41,743 bases of DNA from Komagataeibacter oboediens (GTDB lineage: Bacteria > Pseudomonadota > Alphaproteobacteria > Acetobacterales > Acetobacteraceae). Of the stretch, positions 24,256-33,646 are shown in pieces; the first letter of the stretch is position 1, and each line of letters begins with the position of its first letter. Below the pieces are notes generated by a model. It was not told the origin of the DNA. It was given only the letters and a program-made list of their open reading frames with translations, and made no database searches. The translations under genes and the position numbers were made by a program. The stretch is taken from assembly GCF_003207815.1 (NCBI RefSeq), contig NZ_NKTX01000023.1, positions 1 through 41,743 of the forward strand. Direction: 5' to 3'.

Positions 24256-25112
24256 CTTTATCTTTTTCTGTTCCCAACAGGACTGCGATAGTCGTGATTA
24301 ATGACATAATTTTGCCATAAGTTAATTTGTAAAATACATGCAGAATAAACATTCGGAATTGTTTAATTTTTCGCACATCTTATATTTTCATGTAATTGTC
24401 GAACGACTGCTGCAGCCTGTTCTGTAAGTATCCTGCCATGCGCGGCCCGGTGGCTGGTCTGCAGGGTTTGGCGCGTCCCGACCGCTGAGGTCTCCACGGG
24501 CGACATGGCACGGTTGCATGGATATGCGGTCCGTCCGGCTGCCGCCATGATCTGGATCACGTCTGGCCCGGGCATGCTCCCCGTCGCCACGCGGGTCGGG
24601 CACAATGCCCGGTTTACCGCGATCCGTCAGGGGGACCGCGCTGCTCTTCTCCCTCTGCGCCGCCGGGGCATGTCGCCCGGAATGCTGCGGCACCAGTTCG
24701 GTTGCCTCGCCTGTCACGACCGGGATGGATGGCCCCGTCGCGTGGTGAATGCCCGGCCCCGTTGTCAATAACAGTAAAGCCGGGCGGCCTGCCTACACCC
24801 GCGTGGACAGTGTAAACGGCCGGTATGGTCAAGTAATCACCCGCCCTGCATTGCAGCAGTCCGGACGCGATCTTTCTTTCGTTACCTGTTATCGTTCCCT
24901 GCTGCACAATGCGGCAGGGGTGGAGCCATATGCTGGTCATGCCATAAGCATGAGCCATGACCATTGCGCAAACAGTTTAATATTTCATGAAAATATCTTG
25001 AAATATATTGAAATATGGAAATAAAATGTGTGAAAAATACATCTGAAAATAATTTTATCATGTAACGGAAATATTTTTTTAAATAATCCCCCCGGGGGTA
25101 ATACCCTACCCG
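24256..25112. other. Non-coding gap between the cdg-like operon and the helicase gene
   Basis: The 857 bases contain two AT-rich ends (24256-24410 and 24960-25090) around a GC-rich middle. Open frames in the middle have no recognisable domain. I see CGGGCA-caa-TGCCCG (24597-24611), a perfect small hairpin; overlapping TGAAATAT-type repeats at 24985-25015; and CCCCCCGGGGG (25088-25098) just after the helicase stop codon, flanked by AATA. No RNA family was recognised. Confidence 0.45.
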
Positions 25113-26447
25113 TCAGGCCCCGCCGCGCGCCGTGTTCCGGTGCGCGGGCAGGCCCGTCAGGATCATGGCAGTGGACGGGCGCGTGGCCGCCACATACAGC
25201 AGTTGCTGCGTTTCCAGCACGTTCGTCGTGGCCCGGCGGGTAATATCACCAATATCGACAAACACACGGCCAAACGTACTGCCCTGCGCGGTATGCACGG
25301 TCATGGCATACACGGCCTGCAGCCGCCCGATGCCACGACGGAACACGAAACGGTGCTGCCAGCGCGCGCGTTCTTCCGCCGCTTCGCGCCTCAGGCGGCG
25401 TTCGATGGCCGCCATGTCCGCGCCGGGACGCAGAATGGGCACGGGTACCTCCTCGCCTGTCAGTGTCCGTAGCACAACGTCATACACCGGCAGTTCGGTG
25501 GTCCAGCCCGCGACCTTTGACGTGGCGGGAAAGGCATGGCGCAGGATGGCAGGACGGATGTCGATCACTTCCGCCTCCTCATTGGTGGCGACGACAACAC
25601 GCCGCCCTTCCACATCCATCACCGGGGTACGCGCGATCACGCGCTCGCCCGCGACAAAGGGTGTGGGCGTCTCCCCCCCATGCACCCAGCGGCGCACCAT
25701 GCGGTTGACCGCATCCACCCGCGCATTGGTCCAGCACAGGTACCGGAAGGCGTCGCTATCGGCGCGGAATTCATCGGATGTGAAGGCGCGCTGCATCCAT
25801 GCATCGGGCGTGCGGGGCATAAACAGGCCGGCGCCGTCATGGTGATTGGCGCGACACCATGACCAGTCCAGCGGGCCGCCCTGGCTTTCGCGTATGGCCG
25901 TCGCGGCGGCGACCAGCGGGTTGCCCGCCGCCTGCCGCACCACTGTTTCCAGATGCGAGGCCGAGCGGATGGCGAATGACGGGCTGATCGCCTCCCCCAC
26001 CGGCGGCAGCTGCGCCGGGTCCCCCACGAACAGCACGAACCGGTCGGGCACCAGTTCACGCACCCAGCGCATCAGTTCCGATCCCACCATGGAACATTCG
26101 TCAATGATGATGACATCGGCGGTAATCGGTTCAGGCCGGTCGGCGCGCTGCAGCACCTCGCGCCCGCCATCCTGCGTGCCGGGCTGCAGCGACAGGACAT
26201 TATGGATGGTACGGCACGGCGCAAGGCTGCCCACCCGCGCCTTCAGCACGGCGGTTGCCTTGTGGGTCGCGGCGGTAAAGACGACCTCCGCCCCCTGTTT
26301 GCGCAGGGCACGGGCGACACGCTGCATGAGCGTGGTCTTGCCCGTCCCGGCATAGCCGGTCAGCAGGTGCGTGGCGCAGGTTTCGCGCGCGGTCAGGATT
26401 TCCGCCAGCGCACGTTCCTGGCATGTCGTCAGCTCCAGGCGTGCCAT
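25113..26447 (-). CDS. Dda/RecD-like ATP-dependent DNA helicase (superfamily 1B)
   Basis: This single-chain SF1 helicase of about 444 residues carries Walker A GYAGTGKTTL (near 31), the FTAATHKATAVL motif Ia, the Walker B VIIIDECSMVG, motif III FVGDPAQLPPV, the UvrD_C_2-type motif V MTVHTAQGSTFGRV and motif VI QLLYVAATRPS. All catalytic motifs are present. The size and motif order match phage T4 Dda-like and other stand-alone RecD-like helicases, not the exonuclease RecD subunit. ATG 26447 is used; GTG 26459 is an alternative, and neither has a good Shine-Dalgarno sequence. It lies 118 bases after nagA on the same strand, with no evident functional link. Confidence 0.9.
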   Translation of the reverse strand: MARLELTTCQERALAEILTARETCATHLLTGYAGTGKTTLMQRVARALRKQGAEVVFTAATHKATAVLKARVGSLAPCRTIHNVLSLQPGTQDGGREVLQRADRPEPITADVIIIDECSMVGSELMRWVRELVPDRFVLFVGDPAQLPPVGEAISPSFAIRSASHLETVVRQAAGNPLVAAATAIRESQGGPLDWSWCRANHHDGAGLFMPRTPDAWMQRAFTSDEFRADSDAFRYLCWTNARVDAVNRMVRRWVHGGETPTPFVAGERVIARTPVMDVEGRRVVVATNEEAEVIDIRPAILRHAFPATSKVAGWTTELPVYDVVLRTLTGEEVPVPILRPGADMAAIERRLRREAAEERARWQHRFVFRRGIGRLQAVYAMTVHTAQGSTFGRVFVDIGDITRRATTNVLETQQLLYVAATRPSTAMILTGLPAHRNTARGGA

Positions 26448-26565
26448 GGACCGGAACACAGGAAACGGGTGGACACCATGGGGCTGGGAACATTCCTTCC
26501 TTCATACGCGAACGCACGCAGTATTAGGCGCGCTGGCGCGACAGGGCCAGCGGAAATGCCTCGGC

Positions 26566-27672
26566 CTATGCGCAGCGGCGACCGGCCACCCAGACTTCCT
26601 GCACCGTCAGGTCCGGCCCCATCACCACCATGTCCGCGCGGCGTCCATGCATGATCGCGCCGCGGTCATGCAGGCCCAGCCAGTTGGCGGCATGGGTGCT
26701 GACCAGTGCCGCGGCCTGTGGCAGGGATGCCCCGGCCTGTATGGCATTGCGCAGCGCCTGGTCCAGCGTCAGCACGCTGCCCGCGAGCGTGCCGTCCGGC
26801 AGGCGCGCCACCCCGTCCTGCACCATAACGGCCTGCCCCCCCAGCGAACTGGGGCCATCGCCGCCGCCGGTGGCGCGCATGGCGTCGGTCACGAAAACCA
26901 GCCGCCGCCCCATGACCCGGTGCGCAAGGCGGAACAGGGCGGGATGGACGTGATGGGTATCGAAAATCATCTCGGCATAGGCGTCATCGCTGCACATCAG
27001 CGCCGTGGCGGGACCGGGTGCGCGCGCCATGACGGGCGGCATGGCGTTGAACATGTGCGTGCCACCCGCAACCCCGCCGCCGCCACATATGCGGCAGATG
27101 GCGCGGTCCGTCTGTTCATGATCCGCCTGCGTGTGACCGATGCTGACCCGTATGCCCGCGTTGACGAACTGCTGGATGGCGGTATCGGCATGTTCCACTT
27201 CCGGCGCCAGCGTCACCAGCTTCACGGCGCCGGTCCTGATCACCGCGCTGACCCGCGCGGGCACGGGCGGCAGGGCGTGTGCCGGCTGCGCACCAAGGCG
27301 GTGGGGGCTGATGAACGGTCCCTCCAGATGCGCGCCGGGAATGCTGGGGCCGCCATAGGTGCCATTGCGCATGACATCAGCCACCGCGTGCAGCGCATCG
27401 GTTATGTCCGACCATGGCGCGGTAATGGTGGTGGGCAGCAGGGTCGTGGTGCCCTGCGCCATGTGGAACATGGACATGTGGCGGATCGCGACCACACCAT
27501 CCATGGTATCCGCCCCACCGCCGCCATGGACATGGGCATCAATGAAGCCAGGCAGGATATAGCGGTCCGGCACGTTATGCGACAGCGGCCGCACGTCGGT
27601 AATTGAGGTATCGAACACGACACGACCCGGCATGACCCGGTCTGACAGGACGATATGGCCATCAATATTCAC
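26566..27672 (-). CDS. nagA: N-acetylglucosamine-6-phosphate deacetylase
   Basis: NagA converts GlcNAc-6-P to glucosamine-6-P and acetate, in amino-sugar and peptidoglycan recycling in the cytoplasm. The 368-residue amidohydrolase shows PGFIDAHVHGGGG (metal-binding HxH), HLEGPFISPHRLGAQ (metal-ligand Glu), VSIGHTQAD (His), THMFNAMPP, and the catalytic Asp in FVTDAMRATGGG. All key residues are present. No nagB or transport partner is in the window. Confidence 0.94.
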   Translation of the reverse strand: MNIDGHIVLSDRVMPGRVVFDTSITDVRPLSHNVPDRYILPGFIDAHVHGGGGADTMDGVVAIRHMSMFHMAQGTTTLLPTTITAPWSDITDALHAVADVMRNGTYGGPSIPGAHLEGPFISPHRLGAQPAHALPPVPARVSAVIRTGAVKLVTLAPEVEHADTAIQQFVNAGIRVSIGHTQADHEQTDRAICRICGGGGVAGGTHMFNAMPPVMARAPGPATALMCSDDAYAEMIFDTHHVHPALFRLAHRVMGRRLVFVTDAMRATGGGDGPSSLGGQAVMVQDGVARLPDGTLAGSVLTLDQALRNAIQAGASLPQAAALVSTHAANWLGLHDRGAIMHGRRADMVVMGPDLTVQEVWVAGRRCA

Positions 27673-27999
27673 GGTGCTGCTTTCCCTATTCCCTCAGGTG
27701 GACGCTGTCTGTGCGTGTTACCGCGTTGCGGCAGCGGACACCATAACCTGACGGACATATGCCGGCCATGGCAGGGCCTGCGGGCGGATGCACCGGGACA
27801 GCGTGTCCCGCGTCCGGTCCGGGAACGGGCAGGAATTATGTCAGCAGCCCGCACGTCCTGCCGGGCTCCCGTTTCTGGCAACCTGCGCAGGGGGCACCGG
27901 GCACATCATGGTGTCAGAAGCGCGGAGAAACAGCGCCTTTATGAAAAAGGCAGCACCGGGAAACTTTTTCCTTTCCAGCAGAATGGTACCCGATGATTT
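27673..27999. other. Non-coding gap between nagA and the stand-alone phosphodiesterase gene
   Basis: The 327 bases hold CGGGACA-gcg-TGTCCCG (27794-27810), a perfect 7-bp hairpin. They also hold a palindrome-like stretch (27936-27985, with gcgcctttatgaaaaaggc) resembling the intergenic elements at 9277 and 14514. Open frames here carry no recognisable domain. A promoter for nagA is expected near 27680-27740. Confidence 0.4.
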
Positions 28000-30597
28000 T
28001 CACCCGTTCCGGTGCGGGGACGCCTCAGCCCCCTTTCCCTTTCCGGTCACCAGGCCGTCAGGCTGATAGGCGGAAAACCATGCCGCCAGTTCTTCCGCCG
28101 GCAGCGGCTTGGAGAACATGTACCCCTGCAGCACGTCGCAATCCATGTCCGCCAGCAGGCGGCGCTGCTCCTCATGCTCCACGCCTTCGGCCACTACGGT
28201 CATGCCCAGGCTCTGACCGATGCGGACCACGGCCATGACCACGGCGCGGACCTTTTCAATGCTTTCCAGCCCGGTCATGAAGCTGCGGTCGATCTTCACC
28301 TCGTTCACCGGCAGGCCCGCAAGGTTGGACAGGCTGGAGAACCCGGTGCCGAAATCATCCATCGACATGCCGACCCCCATCTCACGCAGTTTCTGCGCCA
28401 CGCGGATGGTGCGTTCGTAATTGTCGATCATGGTGCTTTCGGTAATCTCGATCGTCAGGCGCTGGGGCGGAATCCCGGTTTCATTCAGCAGCTTGTCAAC
28501 GAATTCCGGCAATGTTTCGTCACGGAAGTGCAGCGGCGACAGGTTGACCGATACCACCGGCACATCCACCCCGTCGCGCATCCACTGCGCCATCTGCATG
28601 CATGCCGCGCGCAGGGACCATTTACCGATCGCCTCGATCTGGCCGGTTTCCTCCGCCACGGTAATGAAGCGCGCGGGCGACACGAAGCCAAGCGATGGAT
28701 CGATCCAGCGCGACAGGGCCTCCACCCCATATAGCTGGCCGCTGCGGGCATGGACCTGCGGCTGGTAGAACAGGCGCAGCCGGTCATGGGTGATGGCGTC
28801 GCGCAGGGCGGCGGCAAGGATCAGCCGGTCGCTGGCCTGCTGGTTCATGCGCGGGCTGAAGAAGCAGCAGTGGCCACCGCCATTCGCCTTGGCCTGGAAC
28901 ATGGCGGTTTCGGCGTTTTTCAGCAGGGTGTCCCCGTCCTCGCCATTTTCGGGGTGGACGGCCACACCCAGGCTTGCGGACAGGCTGACCGGCACCGCGC
29001 CGATATGGGTGGGCGTGCTGAGCACCCGCAGGATCGTGGCGCTGAGGGAGGATGCATGCTGCTGTTCGCCATTGGTAACAATGGTGAACTGGTCCCCCCC
29101 GCTACGCACCAGCGTGTCGTCAATGGTCAGCACCTCTCGCAACTGACCTGCGATGTAGGCGATCAGCTCATCCCCCGCCGTGTGGCCAAACACGTCATTG
29201 ATATGCTTGAAGTTGTCTACACCCACAGTCAGCAGCATAAGGTTGCCGCGCACATGGCGGCGCAGCATGCGGGCCATGTTCTGGCGCAGCCAGCGGCGGT
29301 TGGGCAGGCTGGTCAGCAGGTCGAAATCCGACAGGCGGTTGATATGTTCCTTCGCCTCATGCCGTTCAATGGCCAGCGTGCACAGGTGCAGGCTGGTGGC
29401 CACCGCCTTCTGGCACGCGGCATCGGGCAGCGCGTCGGTACGAGAATAGCAGGTGAATACCCCCGCTATGCGGTTGTTGCGCAGGATGATGGGGGTGGCG
29501 CGCGCGGCCTTGATGCCGTTATGCAGCGTCTGTTCACGCAGGTGCTGCCAGCGCGGGTCGTGGGCGATGTCGGGACATTCGGTTACGTTGCCGGTGGCCG
29601 CCGCAATGCCGGAACAGGCCGCGCCATCGCCAATGGGCAGCGTGTCATACAGCTTGACCAGCGACAGCGGCAGGCTGGCGCGCCCCTTGCATTTCAGGTG
29701 TTCGTCCTTTTCCACCAAGTAGATGGCGGGCATGACATCGGGAATGTAGTGTTCGATGCGGCGGCAGATGAAGTCCATGACCTCATGCAGGCTCAGGTCG
29801 CTTGAAATTGCTTCCAGCGTGTCGCGCTGCAGGCTGTCCAGGAAATGCTGTTCGGTAATGTCGGTCAGGACGACGACAATGTTCTCCACCTCACCGCTTT
29901 CGCTGAAGACGGGGTTCATCGCCGCAGACACCCATATGTCGCGGCCGCTGGCGTGGCGGGCGCGGATTTCCAGCGTGAAGCCGCGGGCGTTGCGGGCACC
30001 TTCATGCAGCTTGTTCAGGATACCGATATCGGTCGTGTCCCCCGCCAGGATGACCGACAGGCCATGGCCCGTCACCCGTTCGGGGCCGAAGCCGAACATG
30101 TCGCTGAAGGCGCGGTTGACGTAAATGATGCGGAATTCGGGATCCAGGATGGCGACGCCCCGGTCGGTTTCACGCACAACCAGCGACAGCAGGCGGATCT
30201 TTTCCCGGTCATCCACTTCCTGCGAGATGTCGCGGATCAGCGCCATGTAGCCGATCTTGCCATCCACCGCGATGCGCGACAGCGACAGGTTGGCCCAGAA
30301 GCTGGTGCCATCCAGCCGTTCCACCAGCACCTCGCGGCTGGTGCCGACGATCTTGTTGATCCCGGTTTCGCGGTTGTGGCGGATCAGGTCGTCATGGGTG
30401 GAGCGGATGTTGCGCGGCACAAGCACGTTGACATTGCGCCCGATCACGTCCTGGCGTGCGCAGTGCCACAGCCTTTCCGCCGCGCGGTTGAAAAAGGTGA
30501 CGGTGTTGTTTTCATCAATCAGGACAACACCAAGAATGGTCTGTTCCAGTGCAGGAAGGACGGTAACCTGCATGTCATCTATCATGTCGCGGGGCAT
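28000..30597 (-). CDS. c-di-GMP phosphodiesterase candidate: PAS(heme-type)-PAS-GAF-GGDQF-EAL
   Basis: The protein is about 865 residues from ATG 30597 (AGGAG 12 nt upstream; the longer frame to 30714 adds an unmatched leader). It has PAS1 (10-125), PAS2 (135-250), GAF (265-415), GGDEF (425-575) and EAL (595-840). PAS1 is strongly DosP-like (LPALEQTILGVVLIDENN, RSTHDDLIRHNRETG); H68 aligns with the heme-ligand His and R88 with the FixL distal Arg. The cyclase site is GGDQF (500-504), so cyclase activity is probably lost. EAL (626-628), NLS, EITES, DDFGTG (747-752), KID and AEGVE are intact, so it should be a phosphodiesterase, plausibly O2-regulated. It stands alone, divergent from a phytochrome-like kinase. 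It is related to, but distinct from, the pdeA candidate at 21293. Confidence 0.9.
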   Translation of the reverse strand: MPRDMIDDMQVTVLPALEQTILGVVLIDENNTVTFFNRAAERLWHCARQDVIGRNVNVLVPRNIRSTHDDLIRHNRETGINKIVGTSREVLVERLDGTSFWANLSLSRIAVDGKIGYMALIRDISQEVDDREKIRLLSLVVRETDRGVAILDPEFRIIYVNRAFSDMFGFGPERVTGHGLSVILAGDTTDIGILNKLHEGARNARGFTLEIRARHASGRDIWVSAAMNPVFSESGEVENIVVVLTDITEQHFLDSLQRDTLEAISSDLSLHEVMDFICRRIEHYIPDVMPAIYLVEKDEHLKCKGRASLPLSLVKLYDTLPIGDGAACSGIAAATGNVTECPDIAHDPRWQHLREQTLHNGIKAARATPIILRNNRIAGVFTCYSRTDALPDAACQKAVATSLHLCTLAIERHEAKEHINRLSDFDLLTSLPNRRWLRQNMARMLRRHVRGNLMLLTVGVDNFKHINDVFGHTAGDELIAYIAGQLREVLTIDDTLVRSGGDQFTIVTNGEQQHASSLSATILRVLSTPTHIGAVPVSLSASLGVAVHPENGEDGDTLLKNAETAMFQAKANGGGHCCFFSPRMNQQASDRLILAAALRDAITHDRLRLFYQPQVHARSGQLYGVEALSRWIDPSLGFVSPARFITVAEETGQIEAIGKWSLRAACMQMAQWMRDGVDVPVVSVNLSPLHFRDETLPEFVDKLLNETGIPPQRLTIEITESTMIDNYERTIRVAQKLREMGVGMSMDDFGTGFSSLSNLAGLPVNEVKIDRSFMTGLESIEKVRAVVMAVVRIGQSLGMTVVAEGVEHEEQRRLLADMDCDVLQGYMFSKPLPAEELAAWFSAYQPDGLVTGKGKGAEASPHRNG

Positions 30598-31094
30598 CGG
30601 GCTGCTTGTCTCCTGCTGACTGAAAACGAACGGGATGGGGGTGAACGGCGGCACCGGTTCCAGACATTTCCGGGCCGTTGCAATAGGCGACAGCCAGCAT
30701 GGTGTTTCATGCACCCGCAGGGGTTAAGAAAGGGTATATGAAAGTATATATAAAATATTGTATTATACATTCATGTATTCACGCATGGCGCAGGCAGGTT
30801 GCGGCCGGGGGCGAACGGGCATGGCGCGGCGTTACATCACAATGAGGTGTGCACGACGGCCCTGTTGCCGCCGCCACGGGGGCGGTATGCTGGCGCAACC
30901 GTCATACCGCCCCCGCAGGGGGCGGGCACGGCAATGGAACAACCCCGGCCGGGCGGCACGTGCCCCCACATGGCCATGGCAGGAACGTGCATGGGACCGA
31001 CACCGGCATATCACGCAATGATGATGGCAGGGATCGCCCCCCGCCCCGCCTGCCCACATGGCGCGGCAGGCCCCATGCCACGGGGGTGGCCAGC
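30598..31094. other. Divergent control region between the phosphodiesterase and phytochrome-like kinase genes
   Basis: The part at 30735-30780 is an AT-rich tract (TATATAAAATATTGTATTAT and similar) suitable for divergent promoters. From 30790 on it is GC-rich and would be the leader of the kinase gene, including the alternative hairpins at 30878-30925. Long open frames cross this region, but the residues they add match no phytochrome. Confidence 0.5.
30878..30925 (+). promoter_or_regulatory. Mutually exclusive hairpins in the leader of the phytochrome-like kinase gene
   Basis: Arm A GGGGGCGGTATG (30878-30889) pairs perfectly over 12 bp with arm B CATACCGCCCCC (30903-30914; 13-base loop). Arm B also pairs over 8 bp with arm C GGGGGCGG (30918-30925; 3-base loop gca). 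A and C therefore compete for B, the layout of an attenuator or switch. No T-tract follows arm C, so control by transcription termination is not obvious. It lies about 170 bases before ATG 31095. Confidence 0.5.
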
Positions 31095-33593
31095 ATGACG
31101 TGGGCCACCGACCATATCCAGCCCCATGGCTGGCTGCTGGCATGCGACGCGCGGCTGGAACGGATCGTGCGCTGGTCCGCCAATGCCCCGCGCTGCGTGG
31201 GGCGCGACGGGATGCTGGACAGCCTGCTGCTGCGTGAGGTTGTGGGGCGCGAGGCCACCCACAATATCCGCAACGCCCTCGCCACCCATGGGGAGGCCCA
31301 CCGCCGCCCCGCGCTGGTGTTCGGCCAGGAAGCGCCCGATGGCAGGCGCTATGACGTGGCCATCCATACCGCGGGGCGCGACATCCTGCTGGAATGGGAA
31401 CCCGCGGCCCGGCCTGATGGCGACGGGTCTTACATGTCGCTGCTGCGCACCATGATCGACCGGATCCGTGAAATCACGGATTTCGACCGCCTGTTCCGCA
31501 CCGTGGTCCGGCTGTTTGCCGGGGTGCTGCGTTTCGACCGCGTGATGCTCTACCGCTTTGCCGAGGACGGATCCGGCAAGGTCGCGGCGGAATACCATGC
31601 GCCAGACCTGGAAAGCTTCCTTGGACAGCACTTTCCCGCCAGCGACATCCCCGATCCCGCGCGCAGGCTGTACAGCACCAATCTGATCCGCGTGATCGGG
31701 GATGCGGCCGCAACACCCATTCCCGTCATCTCGCCCGCCGGCATGCCGCCGCCGGACCTGTCGCATGCGCACCTGCGGGCCGCGACATCCATCCATTCCG
31801 ACTATCTGCGCATGATGGGGGTGGCGGGGTGCGTGTCCGTCTCGCTCATGGTGGATGGACGGCTGTGGGGCATGATCGCGGGGCACCATTACAGCCCCCA
31901 CATCATGAACATGAGCCAGCGGATCATCGCGCGCATGTTTGGCGAATTCCTGTCGCTGCAGATTACCAACCTGCTGCGCACCAAGCGGCTGTCCATGACG
32001 CGGCAGACCCATGCGCTGATCGAAACGCTGCTGAAGGGCGCGGCCCCGGTGGCGGACATGCCTGCGTACCTCATGTCGCACCTGACGGACATGCTGTCCT
32101 TCGTGCAGTGCGACGGGGCGGCGCTGTGGGTGGGCGGGCAGTGGACCCTGCACGGTGCGCATCCGCCGCCTGAAGCCATGACCGGGCTGCTGGACCTTGC
32201 CCGCCAGCGCGCGGGCACGCAGATCTGGCACACCGCCTGCCTGTCGGCACTGATTCCGGATGCGGCGGATTACGCGACACAGGCGGCGGGCGTGATGATC
32301 GTCCCGATTTCATCGCAGCCAGGCGACTACCTGCTGGTCTTCCGGCGCGAAGTCGTACGCACCCTGAAATGGAGCGCCGACCCAGCCAGCCGCCCCCGTG
32401 CGGAAGCCGAGGACGGATATTTCGGCCCCCGCACCAGCTTCGCCATCTGGACCCAGCAGGTCACGCGCGAATGCCTGCCCTGGTCGGGCGATGATGTGGA
32501 GGCGGCGGGCCTTGTCCGTTCCGCCCTGATCGAGGTCATGGGCGCATACCACCAGCTGCAGCTGAGTGAACGCGCCACGGCCGACCTGCGCCAGCGCATG
32601 CTGAACGAGGAACTGAACCACCGTGTGAAGAACATCCTGTCGGTGGTGCAGTCACTGGTCAGCCAGCCGCTGGAACCCGGCGGCACGGCGCAGGACCACG
32701 TCGACCGGCTGCGCGGGCGCATCCGTGCGCTGGCCCTGGCGCATGACCAGGCGGTGCGCAGCGAGGGCGGCGGCCTGCTGCGCGCGCTGCTGGATGCGGA
32801 ACTTGCCCCCTATCGGGAACGTTGTTTCATCACATGCGACGGGCCGCCTGTCTGGCTGACGGGCCGCGCCCTGTCGGTCCTGGCGCTGGTGGTGCATGAA
32901 CTGGCCACCAATGCCGTCAAATATGGTGCGCTGGGCCATGCCCGCGGGCGGCTGGACATTACATGGCTGCATGATGCCGCGCGGGATGAATGGCGCATTG
33001 CATGGCGCGAAAGCGGGGGGCCGGGCATTACGCCACCCGCGCGCCGGGGCTTCGGCTCCGTCCTGATCGAGCGTGGCTTCCCGCACGAGCTGGGGGGACA
33101 CGCACATGTCAACTACCGTCCAGGCGGGCTGGAGGTGGTCATGGGCCTGCCCGCCCGCCATGCCACTGCCGCCCCGCCCCCCGCGGCGGAGGATACCGCC
33201 CCCGCCGCAGCCACCCCGGTCCCCGGAAAGGAGGAGAACGTGATTGACGCCGATATCCTGCTGGTCGAGGACCAGTTCCTGATTGCGATGGAAGCCGAAT
33301 GGGCGATCGAGGAAAGCAATCTGGGGCAGGTCCGCACCGTGGCTTCGGTATATGAGGCATTGACCGCCATCCGTACCCGCCTGCCTGACGTCGCGATACT
33401 GGATGTCAACCTTGGGGATGAAAGCTCGATCGAGATCGCGCACATGCTGCGCGCGCGGGGCGTGCCGTTCATTTTCGCGACAGGCTATGCCGACCGCACA
33501 ATGATCCCGCCCGACCTGCGTGATATCCCGGTGGAGCGCAAGCCGTATTCCGCCACCGCACTGGCCGAACGCATCCGCCAGCTTGTCTCGTGA
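31095..33593 (+). CDS. Phytochrome-like HWE histidine kinase with C-terminal receiver, lacking the bilin Cys
   Basis: The 832-residue protein has a PAS-like domain starting at HIQPHG (8-13), GAF (about 120-295, with FPASDIPDPARRLY), PHY (about 310-490, with the tongue motif PRTSF at 445-449), HWE kinase and receiver domains. In the kinase the phospho-His is H509 in LNHRVKNILSVVQSL and the WRE motif is at 637-639; the receiver (718-832) has phospho-Asp D770 in AILDVNL. Bacteriophytochromes carry the bilin-linking Cys about a dozen or more residues before IQPHG. Here ATG 31095 leaves only 7 residues before it, and the open frame further upstream has no suitable Cys. The GAF position used by Cph1 is Ile (SIH). 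Chromophore binding, if any, would be non-covalent. The start could be further upstream, but no homology supports it. Confidence 0.85.
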   Translation: MTWATDHIQPHGWLLACDARLERIVRWSANAPRCVGRDGMLDSLLLREVVGREATHNIRNALATHGEAHRRPALVFGQEAPDGRRYDVAIHTAGRDILLEWEPAARPDGDGSYMSLLRTMIDRIREITDFDRLFRTVVRLFAGVLRFDRVMLYRFAEDGSGKVAAEYHAPDLESFLGQHFPASDIPDPARRLYSTNLIRVIGDAAATPIPVISPAGMPPPDLSHAHLRAATSIHSDYLRMMGVAGCVSVSLMVDGRLWGMIAGHHYSPHIMNMSQRIIARMFGEFLSLQITNLLRTKRLSMTRQTHALIETLLKGAAPVADMPAYLMSHLTDMLSFVQCDGAALWVGGQWTLHGAHPPPEAMTGLLDLARQRAGTQIWHTACLSALIPDAADYATQAAGVMIVPISSQPGDYLLVFRREVVRTLKWSADPASRPRAEAEDGYFGPRTSFAIWTQQVTRECLPWSGDDVEAAGLVRSALIEVMGAYHQLQLSERATADLRQRMLNEELNHRVKNILSVVQSLVSQPLEPGGTAQDHVDRLRGRIRALALAHDQAVRSEGGGLLRALLDAELAPYRERCFITCDGPPVWLTGRALSVLALVVHELATNAVKYGALGHARGRLDITWLHDAARDEWRIAWRESGGPGITPPARRGFGSVLIERGFPHELGGHAHVNYRPGGLEVVMGLPARHATAAPPPAAEDTAPAAATPVPGKEENVIDADILLVEDQFLIAMEAEWAIEESNLGQVRTVASVYEALTAIRTRLPDVAILDVNLGDESSIEIAHMLRARGVPFIFATGYADRTMIPPDLRDIPVERKPYSATALAERIRQLVS

Positions 33594-33646
33594 CCGCGCG
33601 GCTTACCCGTCCCCGCCATACCATCCGTCGTGACAGGAGTGCTTAT

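Noticed and set aside
24256-24330. FNR/FixK box upstream of the Crp/Fnr-like gene
   Set aside because: No TTGAT-n4-ATCAA or close variant could be found in the AT-rich upstream stretch.
24363-24964. Several 80-130 codon frames in the gap upstream of the cdg-like operon
   Set aside because: Overlapping frames on both strands, no domain, no ribosome binding site, not continuous with neighbours.
25081-25100. CCCCCCGGGGG palindrome after the helicase gene as terminator
   Set aside because: The palindrome has no loop and the T-rich tract lies well beyond it, so folding as an intrinsic terminator is doubtful.
30849-31094. N-terminal extension of the phytochrome-like kinase
   Set aside because: The 82 added residues are Gly/His/Pro/Arg-rich, match no phytochrome segment and cross the hairpin-forming leader; ATG 31095 sits just before the conserved HIQPHG.
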